Assembly (NCBI GenBank): GCA_013289715.1
Contig: JABCZJ010000015.1
Span: forward strand, 62,001-126,000
DNA length: 64,000 bases
Origin: Acidobacteriota bacterium
Lineage (GTDB): Bacteria; Acidobacteriota; Terriglobia; Acidiferrales; UBA7541
Direction: 5' to 3'
Shown here: positions 8,385 through 16,514 of the stretch, in pieces
How the letters are laid out: each line of letters starts with the position of its first letter
How positions within the stretch are numbered: position 1 is the first letter of the stretch
Position numbers and translations under genes: made by a program
The notes under the pieces: generated by a model
What the model was told of the DNA's origin: nothing
The model's input: the letters and a program-made list of their open reading frames with translations, nothing else
Databases searched by the model: none

Positions 8385-8465
8385 AAAAAACCCACCGACC
8401 GGCTCTTCCGGTGGTGGGTTGCTAAAATCTTGAGTGCGCTTACTTAGATTTTTGGGTTACCCACC
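8385..8465 (-). promoter_or_regulatory. Attenuator: antiterminator strand and intrinsic terminator 2
   Basis: On the - strand the hairpin AACCCACC-ACCGG...CCGGT-C-GGTGGGTT (8420-8389) is followed by TTTTTTGTTTTT, directly upstream of cysD. GGTGGGT (8465-8459), which holds the last two sense codons of the leader ORF, can pair with ACCCACC (8419-8413) of the terminator 5' arm. Upstream ACCCATTC and CGCG (8537-8526) can instead sequester that same strand. A ribosome at the leader stop codon would mask 8465-8459 and favour termination. A ribosome paused on the Cys codons would leave it free. Confidence 0.72.
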
Positions 8466-8549
8466 CGCGCGGCAGACGCATGTGCGCATCTCTGTACAAC
8501 AACAAGTACAGGCGCACACAGCGTTCGCGGAATGGGTGCTAACCTTCAC
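8457..8549 (-). CDS. Cysteine-rich leader peptide 2 (30 aa)
   Basis: A 30-codon ORF with GTG start at 8549 and TAA at 8459-8457. Residues 11-26 read VCACTCCCTEMRTCVC, giving seven Cys codons, three of them consecutive. The predicted promoter places the transcript start on the GTG, so the ORF would be leaderless. The Cys codons lie in and around a hairpin, TGTGCGC/GCGCACA with inner CTGTAC/GTACAG. The stop codon overlaps the antiterminator strand. Length (30 aa) and logic equal leader peptide 1. A shorter start at GTG 8519 would keep all Cys codons. Role as a Cys-tRNA sensor for cysDNH-tauE is inferred. Confidence 0.78.
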   Translation of the reverse strand: MKVSTHSANAVCACTCCCTEMRTCVCRAGG

Positions 8550-8556
8550 AGCCAAT

Positions 8557-8585
8557 AGGCTACACAAACCTCCGAACAATCACAA
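8557..8585 (-). promoter_or_regulatory. Predicted sigma-70 promoter of Cys leader 2
   Basis: On the - strand, TTGTGA (8585-8580) and TAGCCT (8562-8557) are 17 bp apart. The leader GTG at 8549 lies 7 nt beyond the -10 box, the same geometry as at leader 1. The -10 box is weak, so confidence is moderate. Confidence 0.5.
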
Positions 8586-8641
8586 GGCAAGAATTCTGCG
8601 CGGGTGTCTTTGCGCGCGCAGCAAAGACGCAGCGCGACGAA

Positions 8642-9442
8642 TTAGTGCGCCCAAATCTTCGCCGGGTCCGTTTCGTAGGGATATACGTGAACCATCCAGC
8701 CGAAGATCTGCGGGAACCAACGCCCGCCGGCCTGCTCGCACGCTTCCGGAGTCGCGATCGAGCCGTGAAGTCCGAATTCTTTAAAATTGGCTTGCTGCAA
8801 GGAAGTGCCCCTCGGAGGAAGACAAAGATTCGTGTGTTTGTGCCAGCGGGCGATGCTGAGAGGAACGCGCGCGTTCAAATCGTCTTCGCTGGCAAATTTG
8901 CGAGCGGTGTACATCGCGCCCACCAGCTCATAGCCGTCACTCGTTTTCTTGTAGAGCAAAGACGTCGGATGTGCCGGGTTGAACGCAACGCTTGCTTCAA
9001 AAGCGTAAGTATAGTTCGTGAAGTGATATTGCGGCTGCGGAACGTTGGGCCCGAAAATCTTGAAGCCATCCGCGAGGGCGACACGATAGTCCTTGTATTT
9101 TTCGATGGCCGGCCGCAATTGCGCCAGTATTTCCTCAGCGCGCTTTTCATCGGCCGGATTCGCGGGGCGCAGCGTGGTCATGTACATGTGCGCGCTCATG
9201 CTCTCGTCCATGTCGTCATCGGACATGGCATCGTGAGCTGCCTTGGCGGCGTCGGGGTTTTTGTCCGAGTCGTGCTGGCTCATGTCCATACCCGGCATGG
9301 AATCGTGGGCTGGTGCTGGCGAAGACGGCGGAATTTGCGATTGCTGTGCGGGCAGCGACGGCACACAGAACGATGCTGCGGCCGCCAGCAGAATAATTGC
9401 GAATTTCTTGTCTATTATTTTTCCGATGATCTTATGGATCAT
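8642..9442 (-). CDS. Secreted Met/His-rich hypothetical protein
   Basis: A 266-residue protein with a signal peptide (FAIILLAAAASFCVPSLPAQ, residues 14-33). It is followed by a Met/His/Asp-rich segment (HDSMPGMDMSQHDSD, then further M/D clusters to about residue 85) of the kind that binds copper in CopB/CusF-like proteins. The remaining domain has conserved-looking blocks: YHFTNYTYAFEA, LVGAMYTARKF, ARWHKHTNLCLPP, LHGSIATPEACEQAGGRWFP. I do not recognise a named family. Metal binding in the periplasm is a guess from composition. A terminator-like hairpin lies about 107 nt upstream on the same strand. Confidence 0.7.
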   Translation of the reverse strand: MIHKIIGKIIDKKFAIILLAAAASFCVPSLPAQQSQIPPSSPAPAHDSMPGMDMSQHDSDKNPDAAKAAHDAMSDDDMDESMSAHMYMTTLRPANPADEKRAEEILAQLRPAIEKYKDYRVALADGFKIFGPNVPQPQYHFTNYTYAFEASVAFNPAHPTSLLYKKTSDGYELVGAMYTARKFASEDDLNARVPLSIARWHKHTNLCLPPRGTSLQQANFKEFGLHGSIATPEACEQAGGRWFPQIFGWMVHVYPYETDPAKIWAH

Positions 9443-9548
9443 GTGGCTGCTCCTTGTTTAGCTCCCATGAATGATACGTTGCAGCTGGCGGAAAATTTCG
9501 TGCGAGTCGCGCGATGACGCGAACGAGCAACATTGCTGAGCGGGCGCC

Positions 9549-9584
9549 AAAAAATAGAGAAGGCTCGGGGGCCCAAGCCTTCTC
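9549..9584 (-). terminator. Intrinsic terminator-like hairpin upstream of the Met/His-rich gene
   Basis: On the - strand, GAGAAGGCT (9584-9576) pairs with AGCCTTCTC (9565-9557), a perfect 9-bp stem, followed by TATTTTTT. No - strand gene precedes it closely, so it may be a leader attenuator for the gene starting at 9442 rather than a gene-end terminator. Confidence 0.5.
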
Positions 9585-9976
9585 GTGGGGGTGCATTGTT
9601 ATGACAAATACGGCGTGGCAGCCCGGGGTGTGTCCCAAACGGCACGCCAAGCTACCCGCCACAGTACTCAAACCCTGGAATTGCCGGTAAGTTGCAGACA
9701 GAGCTGATAGGCGCCTGACAGACGCCCGTTTTTGCCGATGACGTATTGATTCTGTTGCGCTTGCAGGAAGGCAGTTTTTGGGCTCTCGCGTCTAGCCCAC
9801 GCAGGGATTCCCTCGACAGACTCTAGCGAACGAACTGAAACAAGCTACAAACCTACTAGCAACTTTCGTTCCACACGCGTCGTCCAATGGTGGAACACGC
9901 CGAGAGATTTATTTGCTATTTCGCGCCGTGGACTCTTGACGGCAGCGTTGAAATCTGTAAACTGCGATTTTCCATT
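9585..9976. other. Intergenic stretch without a convincing gene
   Basis: No supported gene. - strand reading frames cross the hairpin and have no ribosome binding site. A + strand in-frame ATG at 9887 could extend the next gene by 30 residues, but that extension has no Shine-Dalgarno sequence either. Confidence 0.5.
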
Positions 9977-10261
9977 ATGGCGACGCTGGCTAACCCGATC
10001 GAAGACCCGCTGCAGGAATTTGAATATCCGCAGCGCGAGGCGGCCTTTTTCTACGGCCTCTTTCTGCGCGGCCATTCGGCTGAGGAATTGCGCAAGGACA
10101 TCCAGGTTCCGGCAATGGTCTTGGCGAAATGGGACAAGGAAACCGTGCGCGAGCCGCAGCTGCGGCCGCTGCTGGAACGCATCGTGCAATACCGGCAACA
10201 CGTGCTGGCGATTTTCGAAAATCTGATCTGTCACGACGCCGCTACCCAGAAGCTGCAATAG
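9977..10261 (+). CDS. Hypothetical small cytosolic protein, HTH-like
   Basis: A 94-residue protein starting MATLANPIEDPLQEFEYPQ, mostly helical and without signal or membrane segments. The central part (FFYGLFLRGHSAEELRKDI, then VPAMVLAKWDKE) has the spacing of a homeodomain-like helix-turn-helix, so DNA binding is possible. No family name is recognised. The start is uncertain: an in-frame ATG at 9887 adds 30 residues, and neither start has a clear ribosome binding site. Confidence 0.55.
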   Translation: MATLANPIEDPLQEFEYPQREAAFFYGLFLRGHSAEELRKDIQVPAMVLAKWDKETVREPQLRPLLERIVQYRQHVLAIFENLICHDAATQKLQ

Positions 10262-10330
10262 CCCCCGTTACTGTAACAACCGCTCCGCAACAGTCTCGTT
10301 GACATCGGTAAGCTCGCAGGTATCATCAAA

Positions 10331-10409
10331 CAGGTGGCGATGGAGTTCGCCCTTAACCGCTGTCCTTCTTTTGCCGGGGCAGATGATGACTCCTGACAAG
10401 AATCTTGTC
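10331..10409 (+). ncRNA. Fluoride riboswitch (crcB motif)
   Basis: The conserved aptamer blocks are present in order: GGCGATGG (10336-10343) followed by a GTTCGCC complement, ACCGCT (10356-10361), and ATGATGACTCCT (10383-10394). These are hallmark segments of the crcB RNA. A perfect hairpin GACAAG-AAT-CTTGTC (10395-10409) follows directly and may belong to the expression platform. The crcB gene starts about 110 nt downstream, as expected for a fluoride-induced exporter. Confidence 0.9.
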
Positions 10410-10520
10410 GCGGAGCCATGTCGCCGGCAAGGTTCCTTGTAAAAAGCGTAAGCGAAATCCGGCGCGTTACGATTCGGCGGCGGGATTTTCTGCGCGCATA
10501 AGGGAGAACCAGGCTACGTC

Positions 10521-10898
10521 ATGATGAAATATCTGATGGTCGGCATTGGGGGCGGCATCGGGTCGGTGCTGCGTTTCTGGGTGAGCAGTTACCTGGGCGA
10601 GCGAATCGGCACGCGGTTTCCATTCGGCACGTTTGCCGTGAATATCACCGGATCTTTCTTGATTGGCCTGATCGTGACGCTGCTGGCGAGCAATTCGGAC
10701 TGGGATCCCAATTGGCGATATCTGATTGCGATCGGCTTTATCGGTGGATACACAACCTTTTCCGCATTCGAATATGAAACTCTGCGCAGCATGCAAGACG
10801 GCAGAATGCTGGTCGCGTCGTTGAACGTGATTCTGAGCGTGACGCTGGGATTTGCCGCGGTGTGGCTGGGAACGATCGCGGGACGCTCTCTCGAGTAA
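10521..10898 (+). CDS. crcB: Fluoride exporter CrcB/Fluc
   Basis: A 125-residue inner-membrane protein with four hydrophobic segments that forms the dual-topology dimeric fluoride channel. Family motifs are intact: GGGIGSVLRFW, FPFGTFAVNITGSFLIG (with the pore Asn) and GFIGGYTTFSAFEYE (Phe-box and Na+-site region). It stands alone, preceded by a fluoride riboswitch, so expression should rise with cytosolic fluoride. Confidence 0.95.
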   Translation: MMKYLMVGIGGGIGSVLRFWVSSYLGERIGTRFPFGTFAVNITGSFLIGLIVTLLASNSDWDPNWRYLIAIGFIGGYTTFSAFEYETLRSMQDGRMLVASLNVILSVTLGFAAVWLGTIAGRSLE

Positions 10899-10982
10899 AC
10901 GCGATATGGGAACGGTCGAGCTAGCGACCAGAGCGGTCTCGCGCGTGTGGGTTCCTCGGGGGCAGTCGCGGTATCTTTCGCT

Positions 10983-13127
10983 CTATGATTTCTTCACGCC
11001 CAGAGCTTTCACGTAGAACTGACGCACATATTCTTTCAACATCCGCCGGGAACTAAACTGCGGCGCCACGCTCTTGATGGCTGCTTTCATCACGCGTACA
11101 TATTCGTGAGGAATTTCGTCGTCCGGACGCAGGTAGTAGAGCGGAATTATTTTCTCCTCGAGCAAGCGATAAAGCGCTTCGGCATCTGCGGCGGTGCGAT
11201 CTCCTTCCGTCGCGTCGCCACCGAAGGCCCAGCCATTCGTGCCGTTATAGCCTTCCAGCCACCAGCCGTCCAAAATCGAAATGCTGGGGACGCCATTGGC
11301 GCCCGCCTTCATGCCGCTGGTGCCGCTCGCTTCCAGGGGAGGCAACGGATTGTTCAGCCACATGTCCACGCCACGAACCATGCGCGCCGCCAGATGTTGA
11401 TCGTAATTTTCGACGAATGCGATGCGCGCCGCGAAGTTTGGATCGCGCGCGAGTTGGAACACCCTTTGGATCAGCTGCGCCCCGGCGATATCGGAAGGAT
11501 GAGCTTTTCCGGCGAAAATAATCTGCACCGGCTGCAACGGATTGGTCAAAATCAGCTTCAGGCGATCCAGATCATGAAGGATCAAATCAGGGCGCTTATA
11601 GCTGGTGAACCGGCGCGCAAAACCGATCGTTAGGATTTCAGGATCGAGCAACGCGCCAAACGCAATCACACTTTCCGCGCGCACGCGTTTTTTTTGCCAT
11701 TCTTCGCGCGCGCGCTCGTTGATTTCGTCAATCAACAAGATCTTCAGCAGACTGTGCGACCCCCAAAGTTCCTCGTCTGGAATATTGTCAACTGCTTCCC
11801 ACATTTTTAATTGGTCTTGGTCGCGGATCCAGCCCGGGCTCACGTATTTAGCGAACAGCGGCTGAAGCCACTGTGGGTCCATCCAAGTGAGCAAATGGAC
11901 GCCGTTGGTGATGGCGGTAATCGGAACGTCCTCGAGTTTTTTCTCCGGCCAGACGCCTTTCCACATTTCCCGGGCTACTTCACCGTGTTTCTTGCTGACC
12001 GCGTTGCAAAAGTTGGACATGCGCAGCGCGAACACAGTCATGTTGAATCCGGCGTCGGGATTCGCGGGATTGGTTCCCAGTTGCAGCAAACCATTGCGGT
12101 CGGTACCGAACTTATCGTAGTGGCTGCTGAAATATTTCTCGAACAACGGAAACGGGAAAACATCCGTTCCGGCCGAAAGCGGCGTATGCGTGGTAAAGAC
12201 CGAAGTCTCCCTGATTTTCGCCACTGCTGCTTCGAAGGGAGTGCCGGATTCCACCAGCCCGCGCGCGCGTTCCAAAAACGCAAACGCGGGATGCCCTTCG
12301 TTGATGTGCACGGCCGCCGGATGAATGCCCAGCGCCTTCAGCACGCACATTCCACCGATGCCCAGCACGATTTCCTGGCGCAAGCGCTGCTCGGGATCGT
12401 TGGTGTAGAGCCGATGCGCGATGGCGCGGTCCCACGGCTGATTGGTTTCCACTTCGGTATCGAGCAGATAGACGGGAACGCGGCCAATATCGGCGCGCCA
12501 CACCAGCACGTGCACCGGCGGTTCGAAGAATGGAACCTGAACTCTCAGGGGCTCGTTGTTTCCGTTGAGCACCAGCTTCACGGGATCGTACGTGCGGTCC
12601 AGCGTCTTTTCGTCGTCTTCTTGCCAGCCGTCGTCGCGGATTTTTTGTGAAAGATAACCGCGGGAATAAATCAGGCCCACCGCGACCATGGGAATTGCGA
12701 GATCGCTGCACTCCTTGATGTAATCTCCTGCCAGCACGCCCAGCCCGCCCGCATAAAGCGGCAGCGAATGATGGAAAGCGTACTCGGCAGAGAAATAGGC
12801 CAAAGGGTCCTGCGGAGCTCCGTATTCGGTAGTGAACCAGCCCGTCTGCGATGCGATGTTCGCGTCGAACTCCGCCATCACCGCGTCAAATCGTTCCAGA
12901 AACTCGGGATCGCGCGCGGCGTTGTCCAGAGTTTGCTGCGGCACCAGCGCGAGCATCCGCAATGGATTGTGGTCGCTCTCGCGCCAGGCCTGTTGATCCA
13001 GCGCGGGGAACAGTTCGCGCGCTTCGCGGTGCCAGCTCCACCATACATTGTAAGAAAGGCGTGCGAGCCCGTGAATTCGCTTCGGCAAGCTAGGGAACTG
13101 CTGCGCCGGGTCTGAACTTTCAGCCAT
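10983..13127 (-). CDS. glgP: Alpha-glucan (glycogen/maltodextrin) phosphorylase
   Basis: A 714-residue GT35 phosphorylase that releases glucose-1-phosphate from alpha-1,4-glucans using PLP. The short Thermotoga/actinobacterial type is indicated by the N-terminus IHGLARLSYNVWWSWHREAR. PYFSAEYAFHHSLPLYAGGLGVLAGD and NEGHPAF blocks are present, as is the PLP-lysine region EASGTSGMKAGANG followed by GWWLEGYNGTNGWAFG. The start at 13127 is chosen because GAGGTG lies about 9 nt upstream. An in-frame upstream start at 13307 would add 60 unrelated residues. It is a single gene here. Confidence 0.93.
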   Translation of the reverse strand: MAESSDPAQQFPSLPKRIHGLARLSYNVWWSWHREARELFPALDQQAWRESDHNPLRMLALVPQQTLDNAARDPEFLERFDAVMAEFDANIASQTGWFTTEYGAPQDPLAYFSAEYAFHHSLPLYAGGLGVLAGDYIKECSDLAIPMVAVGLIYSRGYLSQKIRDDGWQEDDEKTLDRTYDPVKLVLNGNNEPLRVQVPFFEPPVHVLVWRADIGRVPVYLLDTEVETNQPWDRAIAHRLYTNDPEQRLRQEIVLGIGGMCVLKALGIHPAAVHINEGHPAFAFLERARGLVESGTPFEAAVAKIRETSVFTTHTPLSAGTDVFPFPLFEKYFSSHYDKFGTDRNGLLQLGTNPANPDAGFNMTVFALRMSNFCNAVSKKHGEVAREMWKGVWPEKKLEDVPITAITNGVHLLTWMDPQWLQPLFAKYVSPGWIRDQDQLKMWEAVDNIPDEELWGSHSLLKILLIDEINERAREEWQKKRVRAESVIAFGALLDPEILTIGFARRFTSYKRPDLILHDLDRLKLILTNPLQPVQIIFAGKAHPSDIAGAQLIQRVFQLARDPNFAARIAFVENYDQHLAARMVRGVDMWLNNPLPPLEASGTSGMKAGANGVPSISILDGWWLEGYNGTNGWAFGGDATEGDRTAADAEALYRLLEEKIIPLYYLRPDDEIPHEYVRVMKAAIKSVAPQFSSRRMLKEYVRQFYVKALGVKKS

Positions 13128-13440
13128 CAATTCTTGCACCTCGTAATCGTCGCCGGGTCGTTGCGCTCTTAGAGCGATGCCATTGTCCCGCCGCGAATCG
13201 CTGCAGGCAGAATCGGAGCGAAGCCATCGATTCCCGCGCGCTGAAGAAAGGAATCGTACACGTTCCGCGGGCCGAAACCACGCACATTCATCGCGGCGTG
13301 AAACCAATCCTGCAATGGAGAACGCGATCCACTTGCCGTGGAAACGCGCGCTTGCTGCACATTTCCGCGTGCACCGAGGATTATTGTCCCTTACGCAGCA
13401 TGATTTGGGGAGTGGATTCTAAGACCTCATAAATGGTCAA

Positions 13441-13510
13441 CCCGGAAGGGCGGGGCTTCAGCCTCGCCGTAAAGCTGCGCAAACGAAGGGCTTTAGCCCG
13501 TGAAGCCGCG
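13441..13510. repeat. REP-like intergenic palindromes
   Basis: GGCGGGGCTTCAGCCTCGCC and GGGCTTTAGCCC lie in tandem in a noncoding stretch (13128-13682). They resemble the GGCTGAAGCC/GGGCTAAAGCCC palindromes common between acidobacterial genes. The rest of that 555-bp interval holds no supported gene. Confidence 0.5.
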
Positions 13511-13682
13511 CTCTCTGATCGCAGTCCAATATTTATGAGTTCGCTTCCCGTGAATTTGGCAGTTGGTGGCGCGATGGACCCATGCTCTTAGGTACCAGCG
13601 TGTGACGAGCCTCGCACTTGAAGTCGTCATTTGCGGAACAAGCACCTCTGTCGCAAGAGGATCAGAATTAGCCGACAACACA

Positions 13683-13721
13683 GTTCCCCGGTAGCTCAAT
13701 CGGAGAGCATTCGGCTGTTAA
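13683..13721 (+). repeat. Truncated tRNA-Asn 5' half (attachment-site remnant)
   Basis: The sequence runs from 2 nt before the acceptor stem through D-arm and anticodon loop (CTGTTAA), then diverges. There is no anticodon 3' arm, T-arm or acceptor partner, so it cannot be a tRNA. It matches 33769-33807 with 2 differences, both in the D-loop. Confidence 0.8.
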
Positions 13722-13997
13722 AAATCCCACAAACCGTTGCTTCGGCACCGTGTAACCACCAAATTGGCCGCCTCGAACGGGCCAGTTGGACCTCATTTTG
13801 GACCCCAAATGTCATCATCCGTCCTGTCTTGTTGACCAGCGCTTCGAATGAGTTCACACGAGTCGTATCGATCCTGATCTTGCAATACACTCCTTGCGAT
13901 TTGAGTCTTCGCAGACGGAGTCCTACGGGATCGAGTTCAAAAGCCAGTTGAGAAACACCGCGCGGTCCGCATTGCTGCTCTTCAGCCGTGCGGCGCT

Positions 13998-15020
13998 TCA
14001 CCGCACTTTTTTTGGTGCGTTTATTCTTTGCTGCAATTTTTCTAGTCTCGTAAGGATTTCAGCGAAGGGCAAAGGCTTGCTGGGAAACATTTCCTCCATT
14101 TGCTGGTAGTCCCTGCGCAGGATCGTTTGCAGGTGCTCGTTCGGTTTTATTCGAAGGGTTCCGGCTACGGCACTATCATAGTGGGCCCAATTCGCGGCGA
14201 AGTAGATTTTCTTGAAGCCTATTACTTCAGCGAGAAGTTCAAATGAGAGTTTCTCGTCCTTGAATCGGTCGGCGGTGCTCATCACGGCAACGTCGGACCA
14301 GTGGCGCGCCACGCGCGCCTTTAGTTTGGTTGGATCGGGACGATGATTCTCGGCATGCAAGAGCGTCACTTTCTCCCAAAACGTACGTTCGCAATCAAGG
14401 ACAACAACCACGGCGGACTTCTCTTGAAAAATATCCGGAAACGTCTCAGCGACGAAGGGCGTCACAGAGGACTTCTCGCTGGGCTGCTGATCTCCGCGGC
14501 CAAACTCAATCTTGATTTGCGGACGCAGATATTTTTCGTACGCAAATGCATGGGGATAGTGGAACACGAGGGTCATTTCTTCGTTTTCGTCTTGGGAACC
14601 CGCCAGCTCCCATCCCTGCTTGCCGAGGATGGCCGCAAAGCGCTCGTGCAGTTTCGGAAGGATCTTCACATTCACTTCCGCAGTGATGGCCGCGGCTAAC
14701 TCTTCGCCCAACGTTTTGCGTTTGCTGCGTGAGAGTCGTGGGTTCGCCAGATCGCGGTCTCCGGAAAAACCCAAGGCCGCACGGTTGATCGAGATGTCGA
14801 TGTCTTCAGAGAACCGGTCAATGAGGCTGAATACTTTGGAAAGCGAAGTCCCACCCTTGAAGCGAAGTTCGGGAATTGCTTCCAATTGGAAGAGGTGTTT
14901 CAGAGTCCAGCAGATCCAAAAGTCCTTTTCGACGGCGGTTGTTGTCGAGTTGCGGCGAGCGGCAGTTTCCTCGAAATAGGGCTGCCGCTCCGCCGGCTTA
15001 CCTTTTGCGAACCTATCCAT
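13998..15020 (-). CDS. AbiEii/AbiGii-type nucleotidyltransferase toxin
   Basis: A 340-residue toxin of the AbiEii (type IV toxin-antitoxin/abortive infection) family with a DNA-polymerase-beta-like nucleotidyltransferase fold. Motif I is at LRFKGGTSLSKVF, with RFSEDIDISI carrying the acidic residues. A later family block is ERTFWEKVTLLHAE. It follows its antitoxin gene by 9 bp and is probably co-transcribed. A GTG at 14001 overlaps its stop and could open a 101-residue frame running back over the tRNA fragment; I regard that frame as unlikely to be real. Such pairs protect against phage or stabilise islands. Confidence 0.88.
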   Translation of the reverse strand: MDRFAKGKPAERQPYFEETAARRNSTTTAVEKDFWICWTLKHLFQLEAIPELRFKGGTSLSKVFSLIDRFSEDIDISINRAALGFSGDRDLANPRLSRSKRKTLGEELAAAITAEVNVKILPKLHERFAAILGKQGWELAGSQDENEEMTLVFHYPHAFAYEKYLRPQIKIEFGRGDQQPSEKSSVTPFVAETFPDIFQEKSAVVVVLDCERTFWEKVTLLHAENHRPDPTKLKARVARHWSDVAVMSTADRFKDEKLSFELLAEVIGFKKIYFAANWAHYDSAVAGTLRIKPNEHLQTILRRDYQQMEEMFPSKPLPFAEILTRLEKLQQRINAPKKVR

Positions 15021-15029
15021 TGTCTCGCA

Positions 15030-15629
15030 TCAGGCGCTGATTTCGTTGAGCACCGGTTGCGACCAAGCCGGTGCTGCCCGCGCTAGGCGTTTAACGGCTC
15101 TCTTGACCGGACGGGGAAGCCGTTTCGCAAGGGCCTGGACGGGAATTTCGGGAACTCCCTTTCTGCCGAGTGAGCGGACCGCCTGAATTACGATTCCCGC
15201 CTCGGTTCCTGCACCAATCATTTTGGAAGGCGCAACGTGTTTCAATGCCACCGTTTGGTTCCCAATCCGAATGGTGCGAGAAGGTCCCTCTGTCCAAAAG
15301 ACATTCTGCATAGGCACTTGATTCGAAAGTCCCAGAAGGTTCGCCGCCTTTGCTCCAGAGACTGTCATCCGGCTCCCGGTTCTCTCCGCCATGGCCTTAG
15401 CGACGGCTTCGGCAGAAGGTGAGAGTACCCCGATCTGGGGATGCATTTTGGGAAACTCATACACTCCCTGAGCGAGGTGCCGAATCTGCCCACTCCGCTG
15501 AAGCCGGGACAAAGCTTGATCTACCGCAGCACGGGTTCCCAGGTGCGCGAATTCTCTGGGAGTAAAGACCGACCCTCGGTGCTTTGCACGAATTCTTTTC
15601 AAGATGGCATTCGTAGTAGAGGTCGCCAT
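15030..15629 (-). CDS. AbiEi-type antitoxin/repressor (DUF6088)
   Basis: A 199-residue protein with an N-terminal winged helix (ILKRIRAKHRGSVFTPREF, then VDQALSRLQRSGQIRHLAQGVYEFP). A C-terminal antitoxin domain follows (MTVSGAKAANLLGLSNQVP). This is the AbiEi/DUF6088 architecture, in which the protein both neutralises the toxin and represses the operon. GGAG precedes the ATG. A strong promoter with inverted repeats around its -10 box lies just upstream, consistent with autoregulation. Confidence 0.85.
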   Translation of the reverse strand: MATSTTNAILKRIRAKHRGSVFTPREFAHLGTRAAVDQALSRLQRSGQIRHLAQGVYEFPKMHPQIGVLSPSAEAVAKAMAERTGSRMTVSGAKAANLLGLSNQVPMQNVFWTEGPSRTIRIGNQTVALKHVAPSKMIGAGTEAGIVIQAVRSLGRKGVPEIPVQALAKRLPRPVKRAVKRLARAAPAWSQPVLNEISA

Positions 15630-15641
15630 GAGAAGCTCCTT

Positions 15642-15678
15642 CGTCAGAAATACTATACTATATATCTGACAGAGTCAA
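15642..15678 (-). promoter_or_regulatory. abiE promoter with inverted-repeat operator
   Basis: On the - strand, TTGACT (15678-15673) and TAGTAT (15655-15650) are 17 bp apart. The halves TGTCAGA (15671-15665) and TCTGACG (15648-15642) form an inverted repeat that brackets the -10 box, a likely AbiEi binding site. Confidence 0.7.
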
Positions 15679-15910
15679 GGGGCATTTCTCGATGTAAAGC
15701 CCTTAAGGTCAATTGCATACCTGCAGAAATCCTAGAACATTGCCAGGTGTATAGCAACGAGCGAGGAGGTTGCGGAAGGTTGAATCGGGGTGCAATATGG
15801 TCGAGTCAAAATCAGCGGAATGGAAAAGAATTTATCAAGAAGCGCTACAGGAAACTGACCAGGAAAAATTGATAGCAAAAATCTGCGCCGCTGACGCGTT
15901 TTCTCACGCA

Positions 15911-16080
15911 GGAAGCATTTGATGGGCAGAAGCATCGGTTATCTTTTTCAGACGCGAAACGGCACACCGTTACGGCTATCAAACCTGCGGGAGGGCTAGC
16001 TCTACCCCATGTTGGAAGAGTTGAACCTCGTCCAACCCGGCGTTGGAATGCACGCGTTTCGAAGAGGACGGATTTCTTAC
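15911..16080 (+). pseudogene. Tyrosine integrase C-terminal remnant (left copy)
   Basis: Translation gives KHLMGRSIGYLFQTRNGTPL, then RLSNLREG, a TAG at 15997-15999, then LYPMLEELNLVQPGVGMHAF and RRGRISY before homology ends. HAFRR is the HxxR catalytic box of phage-type tyrosine recombinases. Nucleotide identity with 33411-33578 is very high. The N-terminal part and the catalytic Tyr are missing. Confidence 0.78.
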
Positions 16081-16128
16081 GATCACCTAATCGATGACGA
16101 AACGAACGCCCTCAATCCATCATTCAAA

Positions 16129-16335
16129 TCACTTTGGCCTAGTTAAGTGTTCCGCCCTAGATAATGAAGCGACAGCTTCCTTTAGAAATGATTGCGCTTC
16201 GATCAGCGCGCCGTTGACACCCGCGTCGCGGCTCCTTTCGATGACGTCGCTGACGGGATCGAGAAACTGTCTCAAATCATTTAGCAACTGAACTATCGCT
16301 AAATGTGGGTCCGAACTCCTTTGTGGAGCGTTCAT
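16129..16335 (-). CDS. Small hypothetical protein
   Basis: A 68-residue, helix-rich, soluble protein (MNAPQRSSDPHLAIVQLLND...). GGAGGT lies 5 nt before the ATG, which is better than most neighbours and the main reason for accepting it. No family is recognised. It lies between the integrase remnant and the YVTN gene in the island. The adjacent interval 16336-16514 shows nothing further. Confidence 0.5.
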   Translation of the reverse strand: MNAPQRSSDPHLAIVQLLNDLRQFLDPVSDVIERSRDAGVNGALIEAQSFLKEAVASLSRAEHLTRPK

Positions 16336-16514
16336 GACGCACCTCCGCGGATGGCTAGCATCGCCCGCTAAAAATCTTCACTCATCCCTAAAAGGGTATT
16401 CAGAGCTCTGTTTGATACAGGCAAGAAGTACTAACCGGGTAGCCTCGTCTTCCACGACGAGGATGCGCAATGATTGCGTTTCCTCGTGCACTGAGTCTGG
16501 CCCTCACTCACTCT

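Noticed and set aside
13696..14001. 101-residue GTG frame overlapping the AbiEii stop
   Set aside because: It runs through the antisense of the tRNA fragment, has no recognisable domain, and has no ribosome binding site beyond the overlap.
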